Positions 21,733 through 34,028 of a stretch of DNA of 64,000 nt are shown piece by piece. Numbering within the stretch: position 1 is the first letter of the stretch; every line of letters begins with the position of its first letter. The notes below the pieces were generated by a model that saw only the letters and a list, made by a program, of their open reading frames with translations, did no database searches and was not told the origin of the DNA. The position numbers and the translations under genes are program-made. Source of the DNA: Phalacrocorax aristotelis. Lineage: Eukaryota; Chordata; Aves; Suliformes; Phalacrocoracidae. The stretch spans positions 15,336,041-15,400,040 of the forward strand of contig NC_134279.1 in assembly GCF_949628215.1 (NCBI RefSeq), written 5' to 3'.

Positions 21733-24700
21733 GCTTTTCAGGTCACGTAGAAGACAAAAGTTAGTGGTACAGTGATAGGGTTTAGAGGTTTCCTTTCTGT
21801 AAGCAACATGAAAAGAAAGTTAGGATTTGGGAATAATGGTCTAAAAATGACTGATGGAAGCAATATAGTGGCTGCTTAGTCTGAAGACCCACAAAATTTC
21901 TATGCAGTGTCCAGTTGTACATAAACTCAGGTGTTAGACCAGCTTATCTAGAGGACGCTTTGATCTTGGTTCTTTTACAGGACTTAAGCTGTATGCTGTG
22001 TTCACAAACTCCAGTGGTGTTACTAAAAGGCAGAGTTGTGACTGTTCAGCCCTGTAAATCTTTATCTACTCCTCTGAGATACTACTTTTTGAAAAATGTC
22101 CCTTTTTGTTTAGTTCTGAGACAATGGCTGATTGTGGCATCTCTAACGGCCAAGGTTTCTCCTGACTGCTCTTCTTTGTGGCTGTAGTAAGAAGAATTAA
22201 GTGTTGAAGTGCTGTCCAGGCTGCTTGAGGGACAGGTTTAAATCCTGCTTTGGAAGCAGCAAACCCAACTATTCTGCACAGTGGTGCGTGAGACAGATGG
22301 CTGGAAGAACATGCAAGGCATTAGGAATGTCTTCAGTATATGCTAATATCCTCATGTGAGTGAAAGACAGGCAACTCATTTTTACCTCAGATGTCACCAG
22401 CAAATTTCCTCACCTTTGCAGGGCACATGAACTATGAACTGGAAGTTTCTATGGCTGTGTCCCTGGGAGAAGCAAAAATAAACAAGTCATGTTGTTTCTG
22501 TCGTGTCCCCCCCCCCTTTTTTTTTACTGTATTGCTTTCTTATTCTTTTTAATTTCCTCCTATTCTTTTTGCTGTATTTGTATGAAATCAGTAGGATTCT
22601 CACTCTGCTTCTGCTTCTGCTCTCAGTCTACTGGCTGTTTTTCCTCAGAAATTGTAGTCTTGCTCTTCACACACACACCCCCCCCTTGCACTTTAAATAT
22701 TTTTACTTTCCACCTAATATATATCCTTTTTCAATGCTTCCCCCTTTCCTAATGAAACACATCTCTGTGTCCTTAGCTGAAGAACATCGTGTCTTTTGCT
22801 GGTTGAACTCCCTGGCATATAAGAAACTGGCAGTGGTTTCAGCCAGTTAGGTCAACTGTATTTAATCACATAAGGCTCAGTGTATGCTTTTAAAATGTTC
22901 ACCCAGATGGGTTTTCTTGGGGAGGGGGAAGAACCCAAAACCCCAGAGGGAGAATTCCAGGGGAGCTTGTGTTTATGGGAGCCAGACTGGTGAAGCAAGA
23001 AGGAAGGACCTTGAGCATTACATCGTTTTTTTGTTTTGTTTGTGTTTTGTATAGAAGCTTGCAAAAGCATCCTGGCTACCTCCATCCTTACATCTGAAGT
23101 GTACACTTTGGAAGATCCCTGTGTTACATATTATTTAATATCAATATCTTTTAGTTAATGAAGAGCAAAACACTTCATTAGTGGGGCATATCTAGTATGC
23201 AAACTATTTTTCTTGCAGTTAACAGATTTAGACCCCAAATTATCTCTTATCTAATTATCTGTTATCTCTTTGGTGTCCAGATTTATTTGTTTAACTTGTT
23301 TCCGGAGGGAAAGACAGACTAAAACAAAAGCCATTAATGAGCATATGCAAAATGCCTCACTGCACTGTGTAAGGTCAGTCATTTCAGATCAAGGCAAGTT
23401 TTGTTAGACCGAGGGTCATGCAGGCAACTTGCCAGAAGCGCAGGGGCATAATCCAGTTTCATGTGTAGCCCTAAAAACTGTATACTGTGCTTTCAAAGGC
23501 CTGGCAAGTGACTGAGGAAAGAAGTATTTGAATTAGTCAGGTAGTCTTGATTTCTGTTTCTCTGTTCTTGGTGAGCAACACAGCCCTGGGCATGTCACTT
23601 AACTGAGTTTCTTTTTCTAAAAATCTCATTTGTCATATTTGTTTTGGTAAACTAGTTTGAGAGTTATAAATGAAAAGCTCTGCATAGTGTATTTTATTTA
23701 TAATTACAGTTTTTTAATTTGGCGCTCTCGCTGGCTGAAAAAGTTGCTGTTGCCACCTTTGGCCAAATAATAAAAAAGTGGTTGGAATAGATCTGAGTTA
23801 AAGTGGCAGGACAGGCTTTTGTATTTTTCTCATGGTAGCTAGCCCACAGTGCCCCATAGGAAGCATAAGCCTAATTACTGGGGAAGTCTGACCACCTTGA
23901 ATAAGTGTAGAACATAGCCCAGTTGAATATCTTTTTTTTTCTTCTAGTCATGATACTCCAAATGAGTTGCAAGATTTATAATATTTTCTCCATTAGGATA
24001 GTCTACCCCAAACATTAAACAGCATTTCAAAACACACTCTTAAACTGTAATGCATGTGCCAGTATTGCCAGTGTTAATTCTTGGTTTTTGCCTTTCTGAA
24101 TATGGCAGCAATACCAATTCCTGTGCAAAAAGTGTCTCCTCCCACTCTTTTCCGAGCAAGGAATTTTGGGGTTTAGATGGTGCCTCATAGTGGACCTGAC
24201 TGCTCTAAATTAGCCGTGTAATTCTGCATCTCCTTCCTGTGATACCAGTCCCATTGTGCAGCCAGTACAGACTGCACAGTGTTTGCCACTGGTGGCTGGA
24301 AACTGCTGCAAAAGTTCAATAGCCATAGTCACAAAGATTTTTTCAATGCTGACTGTACTTCTGAATGGAGAGCAGTAGGGGAAGTTGGGCTGACTGTTAT
24401 AAAAGCTGCAAACAGCCACTTCAACAGGGAGAAAAAAAAAATCTTCATACAATGGACTGTGGTCCCTTCTGTCCACCAGTCGTGAAAGGAGTGTTTCTGT
24501 TGGTGTCATTCCATGTTTAGTTAGGCTCCAGGGCCTTGGTTGTGCAACATGCCAAGGTCTTTTGCCAGAATCCAGGAGAACCTTTTTGCTTGCTACACGT
24601 AAGCCATGTGAAGGGTTTTAGGTGGTTTGCTGGGGCAGGAGCCAAGGGATTTGCAGCTTGAAGGGTAAAGCTCTTAGTGAAGGGAAAAAACCACAAGGAA

Positions 24701-27700
24701 CTCTTCCTGCAAGCCTACAGCCCTTTTTGCTGCAAAGGTTGTAGCTCATGGCAGTAGGATTTTTGTACTTGCTCATTTAGTGTTTCAGTGTTAGAAAGGA
24801 AAAGTAATTTTTGCTGAAGTAATAGAATAGCCAGCCTGAGCAGGTGCAGAGATGAGAAATCTCTTGTGGATCGTACATAATATATGGCAATTAAGATGGT
24901 GATGGAGGACATTAAGCATCAGATAACTCTAATATGATACAAGGATCTGCGTTGTGACATTCACTTTTTTATGCTGAAATTTAAATGTGAAGAAAATTTG
25001 TTCTTGCTTTAATTTCCAAATTTATCCTACAGAACAGACTTTCTAAAAACAAGCTTTTGTAACATATAAGATCAAAAGAACTGTTACACAAGAAGCTATT
25101 TTAAAAGCAAGCAGATATCCCCCTGGAGAAATGCAGTCACTATACTCTTTAGGCAAATCTGTAGGAAAACTTACCCAAAAGATTAATATGATATTTCTTG
25201 CGTATGATTTTTTTTTTTTACCAAGAAATGAGGAATTTAAAAATACTTCAGCTTGAGGTATTGAGAAAGCAGCACTAACTAGGCCCTCCACCTCTTTTTC
25301 AGGCTTGGAAAGAAGAATATGTTTTGCCTGAAACTTGGAGGAGGCAAAAGCTCAGAGTTGTTTATTCCATCACAGCGGGTTCCCAGCAGGGTGCATGTAG
25401 CTCAGCTTAAAATGGAAAAAAAAAATATTGCTTTTCTTGATGTGGATGTGATAATTGCTCTGAGTAAACAACCTCTGAATGACCCTTTTTCAGAGGACAG
25501 TGCACAGCTGCTGAGCTCAGATGGAGCTAAGGGTGCTTTGGTGCGCTCAGTCTTATTGAACACAGAGGCAGTGGGCCATGTTAGACAGCTCTAAGGTAGG
25601 ATCCTTCAGCTGCTGCACAGAGAAGTCAGTCCAGCTTGTGAGAGCCTCTGCCAGGGCTTGAGCAGAGTTTCTTTATGAAAAGGAGTTGCCTCTCTGAGCA
25701 TGGGCTGCACACAACAGCACTGCATTATAATCTCTGTAGGCACCTGAGGGCCTGCTGAGCATAGCGAAATCAGTCCCAGCCTGTGATCATACTTAGAGAA
25801 ATGTATGGTGGGGTAACTGAAACTTCTGATACATGAGTAGGTTTTAAAAGATTAAATGCTTATCCATCTACTTGGTTTGCTGAACTTGCAGACAGTAACA
25901 CTTTCCCCTCCAGTAAGGAAAGCTGGGAAAACGGATCACAAGTTAAATGTCAGTTTATCCTTAAGATAAGTGGATTAACAAAAGTGCCGTTTAAAGGCTC
26001 ATGATTGTGTGTCTTCTATTTGGAAACCCAAAGGTTTTAACTGAACAGTTCAAGTTTTAGCTGAGATGACTGCTTGTGTCCTTCAGCCTTCAGTTGTGGA
26101 GACTACTGCTTAGGGGTTATTTTACTCCTTGTGGCTCTGCAGTTGCTGGTATCTTTGCTGAAACTCAAGCAATACACTCTTGGGGATCAGAGAGACTACT
26201 TGTGACCTTATTCCTGACAGGAAGACTGCACAAGGGTTGCTATTCTGATAGTGTGTCAGTAGTCACTTGAAATACTGATCAATTACATTATTTTTGTCTA
26301 GAGGGCTTGAAGTAATGGCATCTGGCATGCCTGCTAGTCTTGCCTGTCCACCTCAGCTATACTGTACCACATGCATTTTGTACACCAGTCCAGCTCAGCC
26401 ACCCAGGAATTTCACGGGGGTTCACTGTCATTGCTCATAGCAGGAAGTCTGCATCTTTAATCATAAATTAGAGAGAATTTCAAGAATAGATGAGATGCAA
26501 AGTGCAGTCTTTCCTGCTGTGTCTGTGTTTTGGTTTTGATTCAACATTGTTGTCACCACTGAAACAACAAACCTCATGCAGCTGCAACCTAGCAGGGTTC
26601 TCTTGCTTTTTGAAATGCCAACCAAAGTGATTAACTTGCAAAGACTATGGCTGAAGGTGACAAATACCTTATGTTTAACAAAAGAAATCATGCAGATTGA
26701 CCTACTTTCAGCTCTAGCATTGGCAGAAAAATCTGTGTAGGCTTTTGTCATTAGACCTAACTCTAGAAGATGAAGCTGTCCGATCCCCTGCTATCACTAA
26801 TGAGTGTAAATGTTGTCTGGCATTTAGAAAAGAGATCTGGAAGACAGTGGGTCAGCTTTGGAACTCTGTTTCTCATTGCGTAGAATAGGCACGAATGCTC
26901 ATTTCATGAGGATGAGATCTGGGTAATAAGCTTTTGTAAAACCTTGAGTCAGGTAACATGTTTTAAGACTGATTTTCATAATTATTAAAATGACAGAGAA
27001 GTTTCAGAATTGAGCTTTCATTCATATATCTCAAGTATCAGTAAGAAACCATGTAATGTGATTTTTTTCTAAATCATCCCATAGAAACTTTTTTTGACTG
27101 CAATAAAATTGGATGTCTTGTAATTATTGTGAAAGGTCTCCACCTGCTGCTATGCCAAGCTTGTTAGCAAGAAATGCTGATGCCCATATAGTCCTCGTAG
27201 CCAGGTGAGGATCACAGCATGAGTACTCTGAGTGGATGGAGTTTTGTGTACAAGTAATTGTGTACAAGCGGAAATTCATGAGTGTGGAAATGGAGAGTTC
27301 TCCATGCAATGTCTGTTCTTTCTTTAACTAAGGTGTACGCTACCCTTAATGTGCTGTACCAGCTGCAATTTATGTCTAGGTCTGTTTCAAAAGCCCTTGT
27401 TAGAGCATGTGTGTACACATGTTATATATGTGTATAAACTGGCTCATGTGTGTACGTATATAAAAATAAAAGGCAGAGTTAGAGGCAGAGAACTGATTTG
27501 AGTAAAACAAGACATTGTAATAAGAAAATAAATACCAGAGCATAAAACTATTCCACTTATTCTGTACCAGCAAATAGCTGCTAATGAGAATTGATCCCTC
27601 TGATGCTACTAGTCTTACAGCTGCAAAAGCCATTGGCCATAAGTTCTTGCTGGCTGAATGCAAAAAAAAAACCTGGAACAACAGTATTTCAGGACATGTT

Positions 27701-30700
27701 AAAACAGTTTTAAAATAAAACAGTCACATTAACTTAATGTAATTGTTCAATCTGTAAACTTCCCTTCTACCATTTGATTTTATTTTCTTCTTGTTGAGGA
27801 CTGGGTTTTTAGTCGAGGAGTTGTTGTTTTTTTTCAGAGCCCTGTGTAGTTTAAGTCCAGTTCAAGCCAAAAAGGCTTTGATTTAATTTGAGAAAGGTCA
27901 AAACGAGACCTCTTTTAGTTGTCAAAACTATTGTCTATATTTGATATCAATCGGTGGGTTTTGTCATCTTCCAGAATCTGCATTTCCTTCATGGATGCCC
28001 CATTTGCTACAGGTTTTTACCAGTTCTACTAACACCTTTGTTAAAGGTTCCTCCAAGATCAGCCGCAGTTTCTAACTCTCCTCTCCGTTATGGGAAAAGA
28101 GAAGGGTGAGTCTACTTTGTTGTGGCCTTGTCTATTGGATTAAGGTTCCTGAACTGGTATTACAGGAGACTGACAAATGTTGGGAAGTCAGGTTGCACTG
28201 TGGCTTTCAGCTGGACAATTGTATGCTTCTGCAAGAGGCATGTATTTTGTTTGACTCTTGTTGGCCATCGCATAATTCTTTATTGTTTTGCAGGATTATA
28301 GGGAAAATAATGGTCCCAGCATTCAGATAAAGATCATCTTCCTCAACACAATGACTATACAGTGTTTTCTCTTACAGAGAACATTTCTTTCTGTTCTAGA
28401 CATTAGCATCTGAAATGATTTATCCTTAAAGCAAACAATAATACTCTATGAAAGCTTCAGCTATTTCACAGTAAATGAAAAAAAAAATTGCAGAGGGTTA
28501 GATACAAGCCATTCTAAGGTTTTAATTAAAAATAAAGAAGAAACAGTACCATAGCAGTAGAAGAGGTGTTCTTTCTTGATTAGCTGAACGGGAAATCCTT
28601 GAGCCTTGCAAAATCTTGCTGCTTTTCCTGTGATATATTTTGATGTCTGATATGGACTCTCTCAGCCAGTGTGTTTTGCTGTAAGCTTCAATTTGAAGGA
28701 AGATGGTGCTCTATGGTTCATGGTAAAACTAAAGGAAACAATCTCCTAGGTTTCCATGGGGTGAGGTGGGGGTAATGGGCTAGCGTAATTCTGCTGAATT
28801 AATTGAATCAGAAAGACCATTCAGTGTTCACAGGCTCTGGGCCAGTGGAGCTCAGCCATTGTACGGGAAGGACATATTTAGTCTTTTGTGGGGAGGGGAG
28901 CCAAAGGGAGCGGGTACAATAGTTTCTGCTACACTGGCTGGCCCCAGAAGAGCTGAACTAAGGGATCAGCTGGGGCAGTCACACTGTGGGCCTGGGGGAA
29001 AGTAAAGCACCAAGGATGCTGGTCCTTGCTAAACTTTTTAGCATTGTTTCAATATACTGTACATGGCAGATGTAAGCCTGTAAAAAGGAAGAAGGTAGAG
29101 GAGTGAAGAGTGAAGCTCTAAACTAATAATGTAAAAAATAAGATTGGCTGGAGAGTCTTGCATAACTCTTAGGCATCAGCTATTTTGAAGCTGTTGCCAT
29201 GGCTGTGCTGTCTGATAGTGATGGTACAGAGCAAGCTGGTGTAAGTGTGAAAATCTCTACAAGCGATACCTGCCTGCAACAGATGCTTTGTGGCTTTTGG
29301 TTTTGTAATGATTCAGTATTAATAAGTTTAATCTTTCTTTTTTTCTTCTGATTTCATTATTCCATAAAATGCATCTCCTGAACTGGAATACTTTCTGGGA
29401 GGTTCTCAGATCAGAAGTAGTGGAGCAGTTGCACCAATGTCAGAACACAGGCACTTCCAGTGGCGTATACAGTAAAGTCAACAGATCAGACCTCCAATTT
29501 CCCATTCTAATATTATGTCTTATTAATGAGGACGCTTTGCATATTGTGCTGACATGATTGGAAGAGAGGTCAAAGTAAAATGAAATGAAGTGTATAAATG
29601 GTAAGAACTGTAATGCAAATGCTGGAAATTCAGTCATTTTAGATAATGTTTGAACATAATTTTTTTAAAGGTTACAGTTTTACTAGCTTCTACTCTGTTC
29701 ATCCCAAAAGGTAATAGGCATTGTGAAGGTGATTAGACAAGATACAGTGAGAGATGTATGAAAATTTACCATGCTTTTTATGGCCAACTTTTAAATTTAT
29801 TGTTAATAAAATTTAAAGGGAAAAAAAAAAGCTGAAATCACTGCTTGAGCCCTCTTTCTGTAGACCAAGCAGAAAATAAAACTTGAACAAAATCCCATGA
29901 AAAATTCTTTAAATCCCTTACCCTTTTATCTCTGCTTCTTTGCCTGGAAACTAATTCATGCCTATTGGAGTTGAAATTCTGCTGATCTGTCAGCAAGTCA
30001 GCATCTGAAAGAAGCAATGATATTTCAGAACTTCCCGTTTGTTTTTTCTTTTGTTGTGCATTACTAAAAGATGACTGTTTTTATCTATTAAAAACTTCAT
30101 TGTGTGCCATGAGCATCCCTCTTTGTACTATCAGATTAGCTTTATCTGGGGATCAAAGATAAGTGGTTTTCTGTGACTTTTAAATACTCCAGGTATGAAC
30201 AGATCCTCAGCTAACAGAAGAAAGAGATTCAGGTGCCTCCCCAGAAATTAGGACGAATATGCCAATGCTAATCTTACGCTAGTGAAGTATTTAGGTCTTT
30301 TTCTCATAAGATTTTTGGATAATGGCTATTAACACTTGCCTTGAAATTGTTAATTCATAAAAAAGTGCCAGACTGTGAAGAACTGTGCAGGAACTTGAAG
30401 ATGAAATTTGTAGTGGTTTGAAGGTTATTATTGGAAAATATGTATGTGATTTCTAAGCTTTGTCTCTGTGTGTTTAAACAGCTTGCTTTGGAGTTACAGG
30501 GTGGTGGGGGAGGAAATACTTTGGTTTTGAGGATGTTGAAGGATTATACATTGTTTATCGAAGCTGTTACATATTTGCAAAATGGTTCATTAAATCAAAA
30601 TTTCTGGTTTTGCATTTGACGACAAAATGCTTTGGCCAAGAAAAGATCCCTGGTTGTTTTCTGAGTGTCATCAGGTGGCTTGAGCTTGTCTCAGAGCCAC

Positions 30701-33700
30701 CAGTACTAGTGAGGAAGCCTGTAGTCAGACCCACTGTGTCAGGTAGCACAATTTTTGGAAACCCTTTCATCGATGGATTAATAGTTCTCTCTCCAGAAAG
30801 AGGTGCTGTACCATCATGGTAAGGGGGAAACCAAGTAGCTGCTGTGCTGGAAAACTGCAGTCTAGAAATTTTTGTTGTTACTCATTAGATAATTATTCTG
30901 TTTCCAAGTGAAATAATATCCTGTCCGCACCTCTGTTTTACTTGGGAGGAAGGACTTGAGCACTAATGTGGTTGACAGCTAGATGACCTTTTCATTAAGC
31001 ATATGGCTGCATCAATTCTGGCTCAACAATAGAAGGGCATGAATTAAATTAATACCAGTATTACGCCAGAGGTCTGGATATCCTGGCTTGATCTTTGCTT
31101 TCGTTTCCATTTGTGTTTCAGTGCTGTGCTTGTAGCCTGTGAGCTGGATACAAAAATGTGGGATGCATCTCAGCAGATGTGTCAGTGGAGAGCTTTCTCA
31201 TTTCAGTAGACTGGACTAACCCTGATTTAATTAGTTAAGACCAGATATTCCCCAAATTGCCTGATCCATGCATAGCTGTTAGACAGCAGTGAATGTGACA
31301 CATTCCATCAACATGTGCTTGAGAAGCATTGATGTATCACTGCAATTGGAGCATCAGTGGGTCCCGTTTTGGTTGTCTGCTGTACTGTGCAATTATTGAT
31401 GTACCTCACATGAAATGCCTGGTTTCATTTTAGACTTCAGCTCTTTAATTGCAGCCTACACTGTTATGGTGAAGTCATGCATTATCCAGCAGGAGGGTGG
31501 GAAAGCTGGATATGTGGGGTTCTCTTTAAGAGTATTTTTGGGCAAAACGAGTGCTTACTGGTGAATAGTATGTGCTGGTCTTCAGTAAGTCTGACCTGCA
31601 GCGAGGAGGAGTATGGCTGTTGGAAGGAAAAAAAAACCCTACACGTAGAGGAAAAAGAAAGGGAGAACATGCAGCACAACAAACAATAAAGAAAGATTAA
31701 ACATGGAAGAAAGATGACAAACAAGTGCAGGAAGGTGAAAAACTTTGATTTATCCATGTGTCACTGTGATAGCTGCTAAACAGACACTTGAAACAAAGGA
31801 AGAGGTAAAGCTCAGAGATGTTTGTGTTACATTTATTAATATGCCTGTCTTGCATTGTATTCCCTGGCAGGAAAGGTCAGTGGGTATGACTGTGGGAAGA
31901 AGGAGTTAGAATGAAAAGGCATTTGTTTTTATTGGAGCTGTCTGCACATCTGCATGCTTGGTACAGCCATAGGCCTTCAGATCTCTGCCCACAAGAGAGT
32001 GGTGTTGAGCCGTACGCTTCCATACCAGGTATGAGGGTTCAATTTACAGGTTTTTAAAATGTAAAATGAGAAAGCATATTTGCCTTCTGAAGGCTCCTCG
32101 TACCGAATTTGGACTGAAATTTTTGTACCCCGAAAAATTAAACTTCAGCATAGCTTTTTTGACTCTAAAAGCTGCCCTTCTCAGTTAGAGATCAGCAATA
32201 TCCTGAGTCCTTTCAAGATTAGCAAACATCTCTTAAGATGGAGCATAATAATAATGCATATGGGCTGATGATTAATATTTTGAAACTGAGCTATCTCCTA
32301 AGAGGTTTTTGAGTGAAAGATCTCAATAAAATGTGGCATATCGTTAAAACTATTTTTAAAAATCACATAGAAACTAAAAGTCCTTCTATGTGTTCTTTTT
32401 AGCCTGTTAGTTGGTCAGCCCTGCATCTAAAAACAGGTTCAAAAGCCATATAGACTATGTGGTTTCACACTCTCACAGTTTATCTTATGCACTAGTCCAG
32501 GAGCCCCCCCCATCATCAGTGCTTTATTCCATATAGCAGGAGTTCTGTATACTTGCACATTATAATTCCTTTATTATGTGGTGTTTTCCAATCCTTCAGC
32601 AATCTTCATTTGTCAAAACCTTATATTGCTTTTTAAAAAATATTGTTGCTCTTTATTTCTTGATCTATCTTTATTAAATGCTGTACTGAATGTATTTCTG
32701 TGTGTGGTTTTCCTGATACCTGAGAAGAGAACAAGTGCCAGCCAGGACTCCTGTCACCTGAATGTACGGACACAAGTCGCACTTACAATGCATGGGAACT
32801 GACTCCAAAACAGGCCGAGGCTCTGATGAGGCTGCCCATGTGTTGCTGCTAAATCAGGCTTTTGTCTTTTGAGGCATGATGCAGTTAGTGTATTAGACAC
32901 TCGCATCCTGTCTCCTGTGAGCTGTTGCGCTGGGCTGTGTCATGTTTGACCACATTGCCTACATAAGCTGAAATTAAATGTTTAAAAAAGAGGGAGAGAA
33001 ATAAACATCTTTCTCAGCCGGGGAACATTTGACTCCTGTTGGGGGGAGCTATTTTAAAGCTCAGACTGAAGGATGGCTATTTTTGCCCTTCAGCCAGACA
33101 GACTCAGCTATTGGTCTATATTGTCTGAAACGTTTTGTTAACTGAATTCTTAAAAGGAAGGAAGGAAAAAAAAACCACGAAAAGTTCTTAAACCAGCAAC
33201 AGGTAGACATGGCTCTAAACTGAAAAGATCTTACCTGTACCTGAACCCTTCTGTAGTTTTGGGCTGTGGAGATGTGCTTTGTCTTGCCATATTATCCAAG
33301 GGTGCATTTGCTTTAATAATGAGACGGAGAGTTTGAGGTCAGCATGGGCAATTCTGCTCAATGCGCTGATGTTGCACAAGGTGCGTGATCTCCAAGTATG
33401 GCTCAAGAGTTGGTGGTTATTTCACTTAATCATTTCAGATGCACAGTGCAGTTAGAGGCTTTTGGGGAAGCGTAACGCAGAAGCAGACTGTTACACAGTG
33501 GATGCTGCTGTCCAGATAGCATCAGATGTTGTTGCAGTTCATCCACCTCGTTGCTGGTGTTCAGCTGAGTACTTGCCTTAAGACTGCCTGTGTAGATGAA
33601 TTTAAGTCTAGGGATGGGGGGTCAAACACGTTTCATATTATGGATGGATTCCATTTCATTCAGTATTGAAGCTGGTTGCCGCATGAAGCAGCTCTGCAGC

Positions 33701-33766
33701 TGTTTGGGAACACCATGAAACAAATATAAGTGGAGGAAAAAAAAGCCACTTGTGATGGGGAAGCTG
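21733..33766. other. No coding exon seen: SPARCL1 upstream/first intron and intergenic DNA
   Basis: AT-rich sequence with only short chance frames. The non-coding first exon and promoter of SPARCL1 must lie somewhere in this or the next stretch, but I could not identify them. A 9-bp-arm hairpin (catggacag / ctgtccatg) lies at 21496-21519 within the second SPARCL1 intron region just left of this stretch. A C-run/T-run tract lies at 22505-22525. Confidence 0.4.
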
Positions 33767-33772
33767 ATGTAA
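33767..33772. repeat. Left target-site duplication ATGTAA
   Basis: Identical to 34023-34028 and immediately adjacent to the TG end of the solo LTR. Confidence 0.85.
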
Positions 33773-34022
33773 TGTAGCTGTACGCTTCTACGGGAGAACT
33801 TATCTTGGGCCGCATATCTCCGGGACACAGGGCTCTACCCACCCTGGGGGCAGTGATGCGCAGACATCAATATGATGGATACAAAATGTCCGTTTATTTA
33901 GCTGCGTCACACGCTTATATAGCTCTTGCGCTTCCTCTTCCTGCCACTCCTATGGGGAGGAGTCTATCTTTCCGTCACATCCCGTGATCTTCCGGTCGCC
34001 GATCCCTGTCTATTCCCCTACA
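33773..34022 (-). mobile_element. Complete 250-bp solo LTR of an alpharetrovirus-like endogenous retrovirus
   Basis: On minus it runs from TGTAGGGGAATAG to GTACAGCTACA, with TG/CA ends. It is flanked by a perfect 6-bp target duplication ATGTAA (33767-33772 and 34023-34028), the length made by alpharetroviral and class II integrases. A TATA box (TATATAAG, plus 33914-33921) is followed only about 16 bases later by AATAAA (plus 33893-33898) and ACGGACATTTTG. This tight TATA/poly(A)-signal spacing resembles avian leukosis/EAV-type LTRs (remembered architecture). No internal retroviral sequence remains. The intact ends and duplication suggest a fairly young insertion. Confidence 0.85.
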
Positions 34023-34028
34023 ATGTAA
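34023..34028. repeat. Right target-site duplication ATGTAA
   Basis: Identical to 33767-33772 and immediately after the CA end of the solo LTR. Confidence 0.85.

Noticed and set aside
22489-22850. Hydrophobic plus-strand frames resembling membrane proteins
   Set aside because: Produced by a T/C-rich low-complexity tract.
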